64,000 nt of DNA, from positions 4,526,001-4,590,000 of the forward strand of contig NZ_CP163528.1 in the NCBI RefSeq assembly GCF_041081105.1, read 5' to 3'. Origin of the DNA: Promicromonospora sp. Populi. GTDB taxonomy: Bacteria; Actinomycetota; Actinomycetes; Actinomycetales; Cellulomonadaceae. Both the position numbers and the translations under genes were made by a program. The notes beneath the pieces are model-generated. The model was given only the letters and a program-made list of their open reading frames with translations, was not told the origin of the DNA and searched no databases. Below, piece after piece: positions 39,421 to 47,919 of the stretch (position 1 is the stretch's first letter; every line of letters starts with the position of its first letter).

Positions 39421-40278
39421 GCGGAAGACGACCGTGCGGCCGCCGTCGAGCAGTACCCGGCGTTCCGCGTGCCAGCGGACGGCGCGGGCGAGCGTGCGTC
39501 GCTCGACGTCCTCGCCGATGCCCACCAGGTCCTCGACCGTGCGGGAGTGGTCCACACGTTCGACGTCCTGCTCGATGATCGGGCCCTCGTCGAGGTCGCC
39601 GGTGACGTAGTGGGACGTGGCGCCGATGATCTTCACGCCGCGGTCGTAGGCCTGCCGGTACGGCCCCGCACCCTTGAACGACGGCAGGAACGAGTGGTGG
39701 ATGTTGATGATCTGCCCGCTCAGGTCGCGGCACAGCTCGTCGGACAGGATCTGCATGTACCTCGCCAGCACCACCACCTCGACGTCCAGCTCCTTGACCA
39801 GGCCGCGGAGCGTCGCCTCCGCCTCGGCCTTGGTGTCCTTGGTGACCGGCACATGGTGGAACGGCTTGCCGTAGAACGCGGCGATGTCCTCCAGGTCGCG
39901 GTGGTTGCCCACCACACCCACGACGTCGATCGGCATGCGCTGCGAGCGCTCCCGGTACAGCAGGTCGACGAGGCAGTGCGCCGCCTTGGACACCATGACC
40001 AGCGTCCGGATGCGCCGGCCCACGACGTCGAGCGTCCACGTCATCTCGAACCGGCTCGCTACCGGCGCCATCGCCAGGGTGAGCTCGTCACGGGAGGCGG
40101 TCGACTCGACCTGAACACGCATGAAGAAGAGGCCCGACGACGGGTCCCCGAACTGCTGCGACTCCGTGATGTTGCCGCCGTGCTCCGCGAGCTTTCCCGC
40201 GACCGCGTGCACGATTCCCGGCTGGTCCGGGCAGGACAGGGTGAGGATCCAGTGGGTGGGCGCGGTCGTCTCGGTCAC
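39418..40278 (-). CDS. purU: Formyltetrahydrofolate deformylase
   Basis: PurU releases formate from 10-formyltetrahydrofolate, balancing the one-carbon pool. The 286-residue protein has an N-terminal ACT domain (about residues 8-85: WILTLSCPDQPGIVHAVAG), often a regulatory amino-acid sensor, and a formyltransferase-like domain with IINIHHSFLPSFKGAGPY (catalytic Asn and His) and YVTGDLDEGPIIEQ (catalytic Asp). The GTG start follows TAGCCT by 6 bases. Confidence 0.95.
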   Translation of the reverse strand: MTETTAPTHWILTLSCPDQPGIVHAVAGKLAEHGGNITESQQFGDPSSGLFFMRVQVESTASRDELTLAMAPVASRFEMTWTLDVVGRRIRTLVMVSKAAHCLVDLLYRERSQRMPIDVVGVVGNHRDLEDIAAFYGKPFHHVPVTKDTKAEAEATLRGLVKELDVEVVVLARYMQILSDELCRDLSGQIINIHHSFLPSFKGAGPYRQAYDRGVKIIGATSHYVTGDLDEGPIIEQDVERVDHSRTVEDLVGIGEDVERRTLARAVRWHAERRVLLDGGRTVVFR

Positions 40279-40284
40279 CCGGCC

Positions 40285-40290
40285 AGGCTA
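40285..40290 (-). promoter_or_regulatory. -10 box (TAGCCT) of purU
   Basis: TAGCCT on the minus strand ends 6 bases before the GTG of purU, so the mRNA should be leaderless. Confidence 0.55.
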
Positions 40291-40441
40291 ACCCGCCGTG
40301 GCGGTCACGCTCTTGTCCGGCGTGAGCTCTGCGGAGACCCGGCTGTCCCGTGCCCAGAACCTACGCTCCACCAGTGACAGACCGGTGACAGTACGGTGAC
40401 CACCGTCGACCTCGGCGCGTCACCTCTGACACCATGGACTC

Positions 40442-40951
40442 ATGAGCAACTCCACCACGACGATCGCGCTGGTCGACGACGACCACGCGGGCGAGCTCCT
40501 CACGTTGCGGCGCGCCGCGTTCGTGACCGAGGCCCAGCTGTACGACGACCCGCACATCCCGCCCCTGACCCAGACGCTCGCGGAGCTGCGCGAGGACCTG
40601 GCCCGGGACGACGTGGTGACGATCGGTGCCTGGGAGGGCCACCGGATGATCGGCTCCGTGCGCGTCGAGATCGAGGACGAGAAGGCGACGCTCGGCCGCC
40701 TTGCCGTCGCCCCGGACAAGCAGGCTCGCGGGATCGGTACCGAGATGCTCTTCGCGGTGCTCCCGTACCTGCCGGAGCAGACCACGGAGATCTGGGTCTT
40801 CACCGGCAAGGACTCGAAGCAGAACCTCGCGCTGTACACGAAGCACGGCTACGAGGAGCAGTACGACAAGGCCGCTGGCGACCTGACGTACACCTACCTG
40901 CGCCGGGTGCTGGGCGCCGCGGGCGCCCAGCCGGTACCGCAGGAGAAGTAG
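40442..40951 (+). CDS. GNAT-family N-acetyltransferase
   Basis: A 169-residue GCN5-type acetyltransferase. The acetyl-CoA loop is VAPDKQARGIGTEML (Gln-x-x-Gly-x-Gly form QARGIG), preceded by LGRLAV, and the C-terminal LYTKHGYEEQYDK follows family pattern. The first half has TLRRAAFVTEAQLYDDPHIP, common to a subfamily annotated without substrate. The gene ends 8 bases before the stop of the converging flavin-type gene. It lies 163 bases from purU in divergent direction. Confidence 0.88.
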   Translation: MSNSTTTIALVDDDHAGELLTLRRAAFVTEAQLYDDPHIPPLTQTLAELREDLARDDVVTIGAWEGHRMIGSVRVEIEDEKATLGRLAVAPDKQARGIGTEMLFAVLPYLPEQTTEIWVFTGKDSKQNLALYTKHGYEEQYDKAAGDLTYTYLRRVLGAAGAQPVPQEK

Positions 40952-40958
40952 CCCAGGC

Positions 40959-41351
40959 TCAGTAGCCCCACGCGTGGAAGGACTCGATCTCCATCCACGC
41001 GTCGAACCTCGGGTTGTCGCGGTTCGGGTAGGGGTTGCCGCCGTACTGGATCGAGAGCCGGTCGATGCCGGCCAGATCCTCGTCGGGTGTGATCGTCACG
41101 CGGCCCTGAAGGCTGATGTGCCGGTACCAGCTGTCGCCGTCGAGCACCGTGAGCGAGACGCGCGGGTCCGCGCGCAGGTGGTCCAGGCGCTTGCGGGTGC
41201 CGTCGAGGTTGAGGAGCACCCGGCCGTCGTCGTACAGGTACCAGGTGGCCACGGAGACCGGTGCGCCGTCGGGCCGGATCGTCGCCATGACGGCGGGGTT
41301 CGGCCGCTCGAGGACCTTCTCGATGTGCTCCGGGATCGGGGGTGTGGCCAC
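40959..41351 (-). CDS. Pyridoxamine-5'-phosphate-oxidase-fold F420/FMN-binding protein
   Basis: A 130-residue protein of the split-barrel PNPOx-like family. Family marks are NPAVMATIRPDGAPVSVATWYLY near the N-terminus, LLNLDGTRKRLDHLRADPR in the middle, and SLTVLDGDSWYRHISLQG, typical of actinobacterial F420-dependent reductases of this fold. The reaction cannot be fixed from the sequence. The GTG start follows AAGGAG by 4 bases and is preferred, as upstream sequence has no family character. Confidence 0.85.
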   Translation of the reverse strand: MATPPIPEHIEKVLERPNPAVMATIRPDGAPVSVATWYLYDDGRVLLNLDGTRKRLDHLRADPRVSLTVLDGDSWYRHISLQGRVTITPDEDLAGIDRLSIQYGGNPYPNRDNPRFDAWMEIESFHAWGY

Positions 41352-41440
41352 GGTGTGCTCCTTCGACGCTGTGGAGGTACCCCTGGGCCGGGGTACGGCT
41401 GTGCAGGTACGACGGCGGCGGCGTGCCGCGCCGGGCCAGC

Positions 41441-42949
41441 CTAGACGCCGGGCCCGAGGCCGAGCGTGTCCATCGACCGGAGCAGCAGGTTGCGCCGCCC
41501 GCCCTGGTGGTCGGCCCGGTCCAGGGACCAGCGGGTGGCCTTGATCCCGGCCATGGCGGCCGGCTCCGGCGGGAACGGGGCCGGAGTCCGCCGCACCATC
41601 CGCAGCGCGGTGCGCTCGGTGCCGGAGGCGCCGTCGAGCACGTCGAACCGGTCCAGCATCACCTGCGCGGCGAAGTGCGTGGTGGAGGTACCGAGCCCGG
41701 CGAACCCGGCGGCGTGCTGCACGCGGCCGCCCGCGGCCTGACCGAAGAGTCCGCAGGGCCCGGTGGGCGTGTCGAGGGCGCCGGCCCACCGGTGCGTGAG
41801 CCGGGTGCCCTCGAGCTGCGGGAACGTCGTCAGCAGGTGCTCGGTCAGCCGCCGGAAGGCCTCGGGCCGGTTCTCGTACGGCCTGCTGATCCGTCCGCCG
41901 TAGTGGTAGACGGCGTCATGGCCGCCGAACACTATCCGGCCGTCGGCCGTGAGCCGGTAGTAGTGGGACTGGTTGCCCAGGTCGGTGAGACCCTGCCGCC
42001 CGCGCCAGCCGATCGCGCTCAGCAGCGGTTCGGGCAGCGGCTCCGTGGCGAGCAGGTAGCCGTAGACCGGCACCGTGTGCCGGCGGTAGCGGCGCAGCAG
42101 GGACGGGAACACACCCGTCCCGAGGATCACCCGGTCCGCCCGGACGGTCGCCTCGCCCGCGGGGGACGTCGTATGCAGGACGGCGCTGTTGCGCGCGCCG
42201 CGTCCCGGCGGGGTCAGCCGCCGTACCCGGGTCTGCTCGAAGATCTCCACACCGAGCTCGCTCGCGACCCGGGCCAGCTCGGCGGTCAGGCGCGCGGGGT
42301 GCACCAGCGCGGCGGCGTCGGGGCGGACCAGGCCGGCCTCGTAGGTGGGGCTCGCGATCTCGGCGCGCATCTTGGCCCGGTCGAGGAACGTGTGCGGGAC
42401 GCCGGCCCGGGCGGCCGCGCCGGCGGCGTCCTGCAGCCAGTCGATCTGGTGCGGCTCGAGCGCCAGCTCGACGACGCCGGTGCGTTCCCACTGGCAGTCC
42501 AGGCCCAGCTCGTCCACTGCCGCCCCGATGTCCGCCAAGTTCTCCTGGCCGAGGCGGGCCAGCGCTTCTGCCTCGTCTGGTTGGCCGCTGCGGGCGGTCT
42601 CGCTGTGGCGGGCCTCGCCGGGGCCGGTCTCGCCGTCGTGGGTGAGGGCCGCGGCGCAGAACCCGCCGTTGCGGCCCGACGCCGCCCACCCCACCGAGCG
42701 CGCCTCGACCAGCACCACCCGTGCGCCGGGGTAACGCTGTTGCGCCCGCAGCGCTGTCCACAGGCCGGTGTACCCGCCGCCGACCACCGCGACGTCGGCC
42801 CGGATCGGGGCCGACAGCGTGGGGTACGTCGTGCGGCCGCCCAGGTCGTCCTGCCAGAACACCGCTTGGCGCGACCCGCTCAGGGCGTGATCGACGACGG
42901 CCCTTGCGGGGACGTTGCGTTCGAAGACGGTCGGCCGGAGGCGTGCCAT
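41441..42949 (-). CDS. FAD-dependent amine/glycine oxidase (DAO family)
   Basis: A 502-residue flavoprotein of the DAO/PuuB type, which oxidises amines or amino acids. The FAD-binding dinucleotide fold begins VAVVGGGYTGLWTALRAQQR at about residue 53, then ASGRNGGFC, the second FAD contact, common to gamma-glutamylputrescine and glycine oxidases. The C-terminal part has AGFAGLGTSTTHFAAQVM. The substrate is not known. The ATG (MARLRPTVFER) is chosen because TAGGTT lies 7 bases before it. Confidence 0.9.
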   Translation of the reverse strand: MARLRPTVFERNVPARAVVDHALSGSRQAVFWQDDLGGRTTYPTLSAPIRADVAVVGGGYTGLWTALRAQQRYPGARVVLVEARSVGWAASGRNGGFCAAALTHDGETGPGEARHSETARSGQPDEAEALARLGQENLADIGAAVDELGLDCQWERTGVVELALEPHQIDWLQDAAGAAARAGVPHTFLDRAKMRAEIASPTYEAGLVRPDAAALVHPARLTAELARVASELGVEIFEQTRVRRLTPPGRGARNSAVLHTTSPAGEATVRADRVILGTGVFPSLLRRYRRHTVPVYGYLLATEPLPEPLLSAIGWRGRQGLTDLGNQSHYYRLTADGRIVFGGHDAVYHYGGRISRPYENRPEAFRRLTEHLLTTFPQLEGTRLTHRWAGALDTPTGPCGLFGQAAGGRVQHAAGFAGLGTSTTHFAAQVMLDRFDVLDGASGTERTALRMVRRTPAPFPPEPAAMAGIKATRWSLDRADHQGGRRNLLLRSMDTLGLGPGV

Positions 42950-42956
42950 GCCCCCG

Positions 42957-42962
42957 AACCTA
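42957..42962 (-). promoter_or_regulatory. -10 box (TAGGTT) of FAD oxidase gene
   Basis: TAGGTT on the minus strand ends 7 bases before the ATG at 42949. Confidence 0.5.
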
Positions 42963-43114
42963 GCCAACTCCTGCTGACGTCCGGTTTCGGTCTGGTGAGC
43001 GACAGGTGACGGTGCCGCGCGGATCCGGCTCTAGCTTTCTGGCGACTGAGCCTGCGGTTCCGCTTCGGGCGGGTGCCTCGTCCCTCGGCCTCCGCCCTGC
43101 GCTGCACCTCCGGC

Positions 43115-44082
43115 TCAGTCGCCGAGGCAGATGGTCTCGTAGCTGCGTTCCGCGGCGAAGCCGAGATCGAGCTCGTCCACGGTCCCGTCCGGGCACTCGA
43201 AGCCGCTGACGAGGAGGCCGGTGACCTGGTGCGCGCCGTCCGCGGTGCAGGGGACCTCGCTGCCGTCGTCGTCCACGCAGTCGCCGGCCAGGAGCTGTCC
43301 GCCGCCCTGCCCGGGGTCGCCGGGGTGGTCGTCGGACAGGTTGCGCGCGCAGACCGCCTGCGTCTCGCCGCCGGCCTGCCCGTCCTTCTGGAAGACGACG
43401 TCGGTGCCGCTCGGGCAGTGCAGCTGTGCCACCGACACGGCGTCCTGGATGTCGAGGACCGTGACCGTCGCCGCGGGATCGTCGCAGGTCAGGGGGCGGT
43501 AGGTGGCGACGGCCGCCTCGGCGCCCTCCGCCGTCGACTCCGGACCGGCACAGGACTCGATCGCCCAGACCGCGGTGGCCTCGTCGGCGCTGGGACCGAA
43601 GAAGCGGAAACCGACCGCCCCGATCACCACGGCGGCGACGAGGAACGCGACGACGGACCAGATCCAGTCCCGCCTCCCGCGGCTCTTGCCGTCATCGTCG
43701 CCCTCGTTCCCGGTGGGCGTCCCGGGAGGCCTGGTCGAGCCGGGCACCGCCCGGTTCGCGCCGGACCGGGTGGCGAACTGGTCGGGCACCGGCTGGCCGG
43801 TCCCGAACTGGCCGGACCGCGGCGACTGGCCTGACGCGACCTGGCCGGACGGGAACTGGCCCGACTGGAACTGGCCGGATGGCACCTGGCCGGACGGCGG
43901 CCTGCCTCCGGACGGGAACTGGCCCGAGGGTGGCCGGCCCCCGGACGGGAGCTGCCCGGACGGGAACTGGCCCGAGGTCGGCCGGCCCCAGGGGGAAGCT
44001 GGCCCGGCTGCTGTCGGTTGTGGCGGCGCTGGTCTGGCTGGTGCTCCGGAACTCCGGCATCCGGTGACACGGGGGATGGCAT
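43115..44082 (-). CDS. LppU/SCO3897-like membrane protein with PSGQ repeats, apparent frameshift near 43990
   Basis: The N-terminus opens at the ATG of MPSPVSPDAGVPEHQ, 7 bases after TAATGT. After RQQPGQLP the frame must shift by one base, at a C/G run near 43990, to enter GRPTSGQFPSGQLPSGG. About ten Pro-Ser-Gly-Gln repeats follow, then acidic and basic residues, one membrane segment (IWSVVAFLVAAVVIGAVGF), and an outside domain of about 150 residues with eight Cys (for example DCVDDDGSEVPCT and FECPDG). The Cys-rich part looks like the LppU/SCO3897 family. Inserting one C yields a continuous protein of about 320 residues. The function is unknown. Confidence 0.7.
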
Positions 44083-44089
44083 GTGCGGC

Positions 44090-44095
44090 ACATTA
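44090..44095 (-). promoter_or_regulatory. -10 box (TAATGT) of LppU-like gene
   Basis: TAATGT on the minus strand ends 7 bases before the ATG at 44082, supporting that start and hence the reading of a frameshift further down. Confidence 0.5.
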
Positions 44096-44174
44096 GCGAC
44101 GTCCGGGTGAATCGCAAAAGGGTCTCAAGTACTTTCCTTGCAATCTCGGGGTTCGTAGGTTATTGCCACACAGA

Positions 44175-44213
44175 CAAACTGACAGTCGAGGCCGGGGCCC
44201 GACTGCCAGTTTG
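44175..44213. other. Inverted repeat between divergent LppU-like gene and glyA
   Basis: CAAACTGACAGTCG (44175-44188) faces CGACTGCCAGTTTG (44200-44213), 14 bases with one mismatch and an 11-base loop. Neither neighbouring gene ends here, so it is not a terminator for either. CCGACTGCC recurs at 44223. It ends 23 bases before the -10 box of glyA. Confidence 0.5.
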
Positions 44214-44236
44214 GGCGGGGCTCCGACTGCCGCTGC

Positions 44237-44242
44237 TACGAT
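44237..44242 (+). promoter_or_regulatory. -10 box (TACGAT) of glyA leader
   Basis: TACGAT stands 6-8 bases before the first conserved base of the ZTP riboswitch, so transcription should start at the riboswitch itself. Confidence 0.6.
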
Positions 44243-44248
44243 CTTCGC

Positions 44249-44323
44249 GTCGCGACTGGCGTCAGGTGGATCACCACCGGGGAGCGACGAGTCATGCCGA
44301 CGACGGGTCGTTCGCCTGGGCCC
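44249..44323 (+). ncRNA. ZTP (pfl) riboswitch controlling glyA-folD
   Basis: GCGACTGGCG followed by GGATCACCACCGGGGAGCG, then CGCCTGGGCC about 45 bases later, form the two conserved blocks of the ZTP-binding pfl motif. The first block shares 16 consecutive bases (TCACCACCGGGGAGCG) with the purH element at 11754. GlyA and FolD make one-carbon folates, the known main targets of this riboswitch. A 103-base stretch without T tract separates it from the start, so control may be at translation or by a less obvious structure. Confidence 0.94.
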
Positions 44324-44425
44324 TGGGTCACCTCGTGATAGGTGTGCGCCCGGGGCAAGTTGTCGCGGCGCGGGTGCCTTTCACCGCCGTCCGACCACTC
44401 CCCGTACCGCATGAATCGAGGAACC

Positions 44426-45706
44426 ATGAGCGCATCGACTCCCGACCCGCTCTCTACCCCGCTCGCCGAGCTCGACCCCGAGATCGCCGCCGTCCTGGAC
44501 GGTGAGCTGGCGCGCCAGCGCGACACTCTCGAGATGATCGCGTCCGAGAACTTTGTGCCGCGCGCGGTCCTGGAGGCCCAGGGCTCGGTCCTGACCAACA
44601 AGTACGCCGAGGGCTACCCGGGCCGCCGTTACTACGGCGGCTGCGAGCAGGTCGACATCGCCGAGAACCTTGCGATCGCCCGCGTCAAGGACCTGTTCGG
44701 CGCCGAGGCCGCGAACGTCCAGCCGCACTCCGGCGCCCAGGCCAACGCGGCGGTGCTGCACGCACTGATCAACGCGGGCGACAAGATCCTCGGCCTGGAG
44801 CTGGCCCACGGTGGCCACCTCACGCACGGCATGAAGATCAACTTCAGCGGCAAGCTGTACGACGTCGGCTCCTACGGCGTGGACCCGCAGTCCTACCGCA
44901 TCGAGATGGACGAGGTCCGCAAGAAGGCGCTCGAACACCGGCCCGACGTCATCATCGCCGGCTGGTCCGCGTACCCGCGCCACCTCGACTTCGCCGCCTT
45001 CCGTGAGGTCGCCGACGAGGTCGGCGCCAAGCTGTGGGTCGACATGGCGCACTTCGCCGGGCTCGTCGCGGCCGGGCTGCACCCGTCGCCGGTGCCGCAC
45101 GCCGACGTCGTCTCCTCGACCGTGCACAAGACGATCGGCGGGCCGCGCTCCGGCTTCATCCTCTCCAAGGAGGAGTACGCCAAGAAGATCAACTCCGCGG
45201 TGTTCCCCGGCCAGCAGGGCGGGCCGCTCATGCACGTGATCGCTGCCAAGGCGGTCGCGTTCAAGGTCGCCGGCACCGAGGCGTTCAAGGACCGGCAGGA
45301 GCGCACGCTCCGCGGAGCCTCGATCATCGCGGACCGCCTCTCGCAGCCCGACGTCGCCGGGGCCGGCGTGTCCGTCCTGACCGGTGGCACCGACGTGCAC
45401 CTGGTGCTCGTGGACCTGCGGAACTCGGACCTCGACGGGCAGCAGGCCGAGGACCTCCTGCACGCCGCCGGGATCACCGTGAACCGCAACGCCGTCCCGT
45501 TCGACCCGCGGCCGCCTCGCGTCACCTCGGGCCTGCGTATCGGCACGCCGGCGCTCGCCACGCGCGGGTTCGGCGACACCGAGTTCACCGAGGTCGCCGA
45601 GATCATCGCGACCGCCCTGAAGAACGGTGCGGCGACCGATGTCGACGCCCTGTCCGCGCGCGTGGCGAAGCTGACCGCCGAGTTCCCGCTCTACCCGGGG
45701 CTCTGA
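44426..45706 (+). CDS. glyA: Serine hydroxymethyltransferase
   Basis: GlyA converts serine and tetrahydrofolate to glycine and methylene-tetrahydrofolate, using pyridoxal phosphate. The 426-residue protein has [63 protein letters not shown], and the PLP lysine in [15 protein letters not shown]. Start is the ATG behind CGAGGAACC; another ATG five codons upstream has no ribosome site. FolD begins 3 bases after the stop, so the two are one operon under a ZTP riboswitch. Confidence 0.97.
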   Translation: MSASTPDPLSTPLAELDPEIAAVLDGELARQRDTLEMIASENFVPRAVLEAQGSVLTNKYAEGYPGRRYYGGCEQVDIAENLAIARVKDLFGAEAANVQPHSGAQANAAVLHALINAGDKILGLELAHGGHLTHGMKINFSGKLYDVGSYGVDPQSYRIEMDEVRKKALEHRPDVIIAGWSAYPRHLDFAAFREVADEVGAKLWVDMAHFAGLVAAGLHPSPVPHADVVSSTVHKTIGGPRSGFILSKEEYAKKINSAVFPGQQGGPLMHVIAAKAVAFKVAGTEAFKDRQERTLRGASIIADRLSQPDVAGAGVSVLTGGTDVHLVLVDLRNSDLDGQQAEDLLHAAGITVNRNAVPFDPRPPRVTSGLRIGTPALATRGFGDTEFTEVAEIIATALKNGAATDVDALSARVAKLTAEFPLYPGL

Positions 45707-45709
45707 CCT

Positions 45710-46594
45710 ATGGCCGCACAGATTCTGGACGGCAAGGCCACTGCCGCGGCGATCAAGGCGGAGCTCAAGGACCGCGTGACGGCGCTGCGCGAGCGCGGCG
45801 TCGTGCCCGGGCTCGGCACGCTGCTCGTGGGCGACGACCCGGGATCGCAGTGGTACGTGGCGGGCAAGCACCGCGACTGCGCAGAGGTGGGCATCGCGTC
45901 GATCCGGGAGGACCTCCCGGCCGACGCCACGCAGGAGGACATCGAGGCCGCGGTGCACCGGCTGAACGAGGACCCGGCCTGCACCGGGTACATCGTCCAG
46001 CTGCCGCTGCCGAAGGGCATCGACGCCAACCGGGTGCTGGAGCTCGTCGACCCCGACAAGGACGCCGACGGCCTGCACCCCACCAACCTGGGGCGCCTGG
46101 TGTTGCGGGTCAACGAGGAGGTCACCTCCTCGCTGCCCTGCACCCCGCGCGGCATCATCGAGCTCATCGAGCGGCACGGCATCAAGCTCGCGGGCAAGGA
46201 GGTGGTCGTGCTGGGCCGCGGGACCACCGTGGGCCGGTCGATCGGCCTGCTGCTCACTCGGCGCGCCGTGAACGCGACGGTCACCCTCACGCACACCGGT
46301 ACGGAGGATCTCGCCGGACTGGTCAGGCGGGCCGACGTCGTCGTGGCCGCCGCGGGCGTCAAGGGCATCGTCTCGGGCGACATGGTGAAGCCGGGCGCCG
46401 TGCTGATCGACGTCGGCGTCTCCCGGGAGATCGACCCCGAGACCGGCAAGTCGCGGGTCGTGGGCGACGTCTCGCCGGAGGCCGCCGAGATCGCGGGCTG
46501 GGTGTCGCCCAACCCGGGCGGCGTCGGGCCGATGACGCGGGCGATGCTCCTGTCCAACGTGGTCGACTCGGCGGAGCGCTCGCTCGGCGTCTGA
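45710..46594 (+). CDS. folD: Methylenetetrahydrofolate dehydrogenase/cyclohydrolase
   Basis: FolD oxidises methylene-tetrahydrofolate to 10-formyl-tetrahydrofolate in two steps, supplying PurN and PurH. The 294-residue protein shows [12 protein letters not shown] and [15 protein letters not shown] (substrate region), the NADP loop [18 protein letters not shown] and the C-terminal [17 protein letters not shown]. It begins 3 bases after glyA and shares its riboswitch. A near-perfect hairpin lies 28 bases after the stop. Confidence 0.97.
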   Translation: MAAQILDGKATAAAIKAELKDRVTALRERGVVPGLGTLLVGDDPGSQWYVAGKHRDCAEVGIASIREDLPADATQEDIEAAVHRLNEDPACTGYIVQLPLPKGIDANRVLELVDPDKDADGLHPTNLGRLVLRVNEEVTSSLPCTPRGIIELIERHGIKLAGKEVVVLGRGTTVGRSIGLLLTRRAVNATVTLTHTGTEDLAGLVRRADVVVAAAGVKGIVSGDMVKPGAVLIDVGVSREIDPETGKSRVVGDVSPEAAEIAGWVSPNPGGVGPMTRAMLLSNVVDSAERSLGV

Positions 46595-46622
46595 CGCCGT
46601 CTGCTGGGCTGGTCGCTCCGTT

Positions 46623-46675
46623 GACCGTGCACTTGCTGCCAGGAACCGCCGGTTCTTGGCAGCAAGTGCATGGTC
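46623..46675 (+). terminator. Long hairpin closing glyA-folD
   Basis: 25-base arms (46623-46647 with 46651-46675) pair with only two G-U wobbles and a 3-base loop. The sequence is unrelated to the other long hairpins of the window. No T tract follows. Confidence 0.72.
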
Positions 46676-46755
46676 GGCTCGGATCAGTCCGAGTCCGCCG
46701 CCGCGGCCGGTGCGTGCCGGTGGCTCGGGCGGCAATTTGAAGTTGCTGACGCCGT

Positions 46756-46761
46756 TACGGT
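46756..46761 (+). promoter_or_regulatory. -10 box (TACGGT) of GNAT gene
   Basis: TACGGT ends 6 bases before the ATG at 46768. Confidence 0.5.
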
Positions 46762-46767
46762 CGAGGC

Positions 46768-47355
46768 ATGCAGGACGACATCGAGGTCACGGTGGCTGAC
46801 GCGCTTGCGCTCGCCGAGCTGGCCGCCGGATTCCGGACGTGGCCGAAGCCTGCGGCACTGTTCGAGGGGTTCGCACGACGCGCTCAGGCGGGCGACGTCG
46901 TTGTGCTCGTCGCGCGCATCGGTGGCGTCGTGGCCGGCTACTGCCTGGTCGAGTGGCGTTCGAGCTACCCGCCGTTCGCCGCCGCGGATGTGCCCGAGAT
47001 CGTCGACTTCAACGTTCTGAGCGATCAGCAGAGACAGGGCGCGGGGCGGGCGCTGATGGACGAGGCGGAGCGGATCGCCGCAGGTCGATCGGACACGGTA
47101 GGCCTGCGGGTGGGTCTCTACGCTGCCTATGGCCGTGCCCAGCAGCTCTATGTCCGGCGCGGTTACGTGCCCGACGGCGCCGGGCTGACGGTCGACGGTG
47201 CCGCCGTCCCCCCAGGCTCCACCATCGTGCTCGACGACGAACCAGTGCTCGCCCTGACCCGATCGCTCCGGCTCCCTGACTCTCAACGGGTCAGGCCGGT
47301 CGGGTGGCACCCGGCAGGGCAACGGGACGCCGGGCCGAAGCGGCCAGCAGGCTGA
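46768..47355 (+). CDS. GNAT-family N-acetyltransferase
   Basis: A 195-residue acetyltransferase. The acetyl-CoA loop is NVLSDQQRQGAGRALMDEA, with QRQGAG in place of the common Arg/Gln-x-x-Gly-x-Gly, and the end of the fold is YGRAQQLYVRRGYVPDGAG. The last 20 or so residues run into antisense of the next gene, overlapping its 3' end by 65 bases in convergent direction, which is long. A shorter true end cannot be seen because there is no earlier stop. The substrate is unknown. The mRNA is probably leaderless. Confidence 0.85.
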   Translation: MQDDIEVTVADALALAELAAGFRTWPKPAALFEGFARRAQAGDVVVLVARIGGVVAGYCLVEWRSSYPPFAAADVPEIVDFNVLSDQQRQGAGRALMDEAERIAAGRSDTVGLRVGLYAAYGRAQQLYVRRGYVPDGAGLTVDGAAVPPGSTIVLDDEPVLALTRSLRLPDSQRVRPVGWHPAGQRDAGPKRPAG

Positions 47356-47896
47356 GCGCCAGGCCGCCTACTCCCACCGCCATCACCAGGAGTCCCGTGT
47401 TGAGCGCGACCTCGGGGACGAACGCACGCAGGGCGACCGGCACGGTTCCGACACCGTAGACGAGCAGGGCCCAGCGGGGCGCCCCGCGCCAGAAGGCCAG
47501 GACCAGCAGGACGGACGCGACGAGGAATGCCACCGACGCGATCGTGAACGCCACACCCAGCGAGCCCGCCCGGAGTGCGGTGACCGTCTCCGGGTCCACC
47601 TGGGCGAAGACGAGGTTGATGACTACCTCGACCCCCACGAGGCCGGCGAGCACGACGACATTCGTGACGGCCACGCCCAGCTGGAACGCGCCCGGATCCG
47701 GGAGGCGCGCCAACAGGCCGAGGATCAGCACGATCGCGGCGAGCTGCGCCAGCGGTGCGGCGAGCTGGGTGAGGTCGGTGGTGGCGAGGACGCCGGTCCG
47801 CTTGGCGGTGTTGACCAGCAGGACCAGTGCGGTGACGACGCCGGCGATCCCGGCGGTGCGGAGAAACCAAGCCTGTCCATAACGAGTGTTATTCAT
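47291..47896 (-). CDS. Membrane protein of unknown function under TetR control
   Basis: A 201-residue protein with six hydrophobic segments (first: FLRTAGIAGVVTALVLLV; last: TGLLVMAVGVGGLALSLLAA). I recognise no family with certainty; the length and topology recall DUF4386-type membrane proteins. The ATG of MNNTRYGQ is chosen because its codons 2-6 form one of two identical-arm palindromes that also cover the divergent tetR promoter, suggesting the regulator represses this gene. It overlaps the 3' end of the acetyltransferase gene. Confidence 0.7.
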   Translation of the reverse strand: MNNTRYGQAWFLRTAGIAGVVTALVLLVNTAKRTGVLATTDLTQLAAPLAQLAAIVLILGLLARLPDPGAFQLGVAVTNVVVLAGLVGVEVVINLVFAQVDPETVTALRAGSLGVAFTIASVAFLVASVLLVLAFWRGAPRWALLVYGVGTVPVALRAFVPEVALNTGLLVMAVGVGGLALSLLAASARRPVALPGATRPA

Positions 47897-47908
47897 AACG
47901 ACCGTTAT
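47879..47908. promoter_or_regulatory. Double palindromic operator of the TetR regulator
   Basis: ATAACGAGTGTTAT (47879-47892) and ATAACGACCGTTAT (47895-47908) share the arms ATAAC and GTTAT, with centres 16 bases apart. The first lies in the opening codons of the membrane gene, the second runs into the tetR -10 box (TAGACT, 47908-47913). This is the layout expected for a TetR-family repressor of both genes. Confidence 0.75.
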
Positions 47909-47913
47909 AGACT
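47908..47913 (+). promoter_or_regulatory. -10 box (TAGACT) of tetR
   Basis: TAGACT ends 6 bases before the ATG at 47920, giving a leaderless regulator mRNA. Its first base is shared with the operator. Confidence 0.55.
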
Positions 47914-47919
47914 GTGCGC

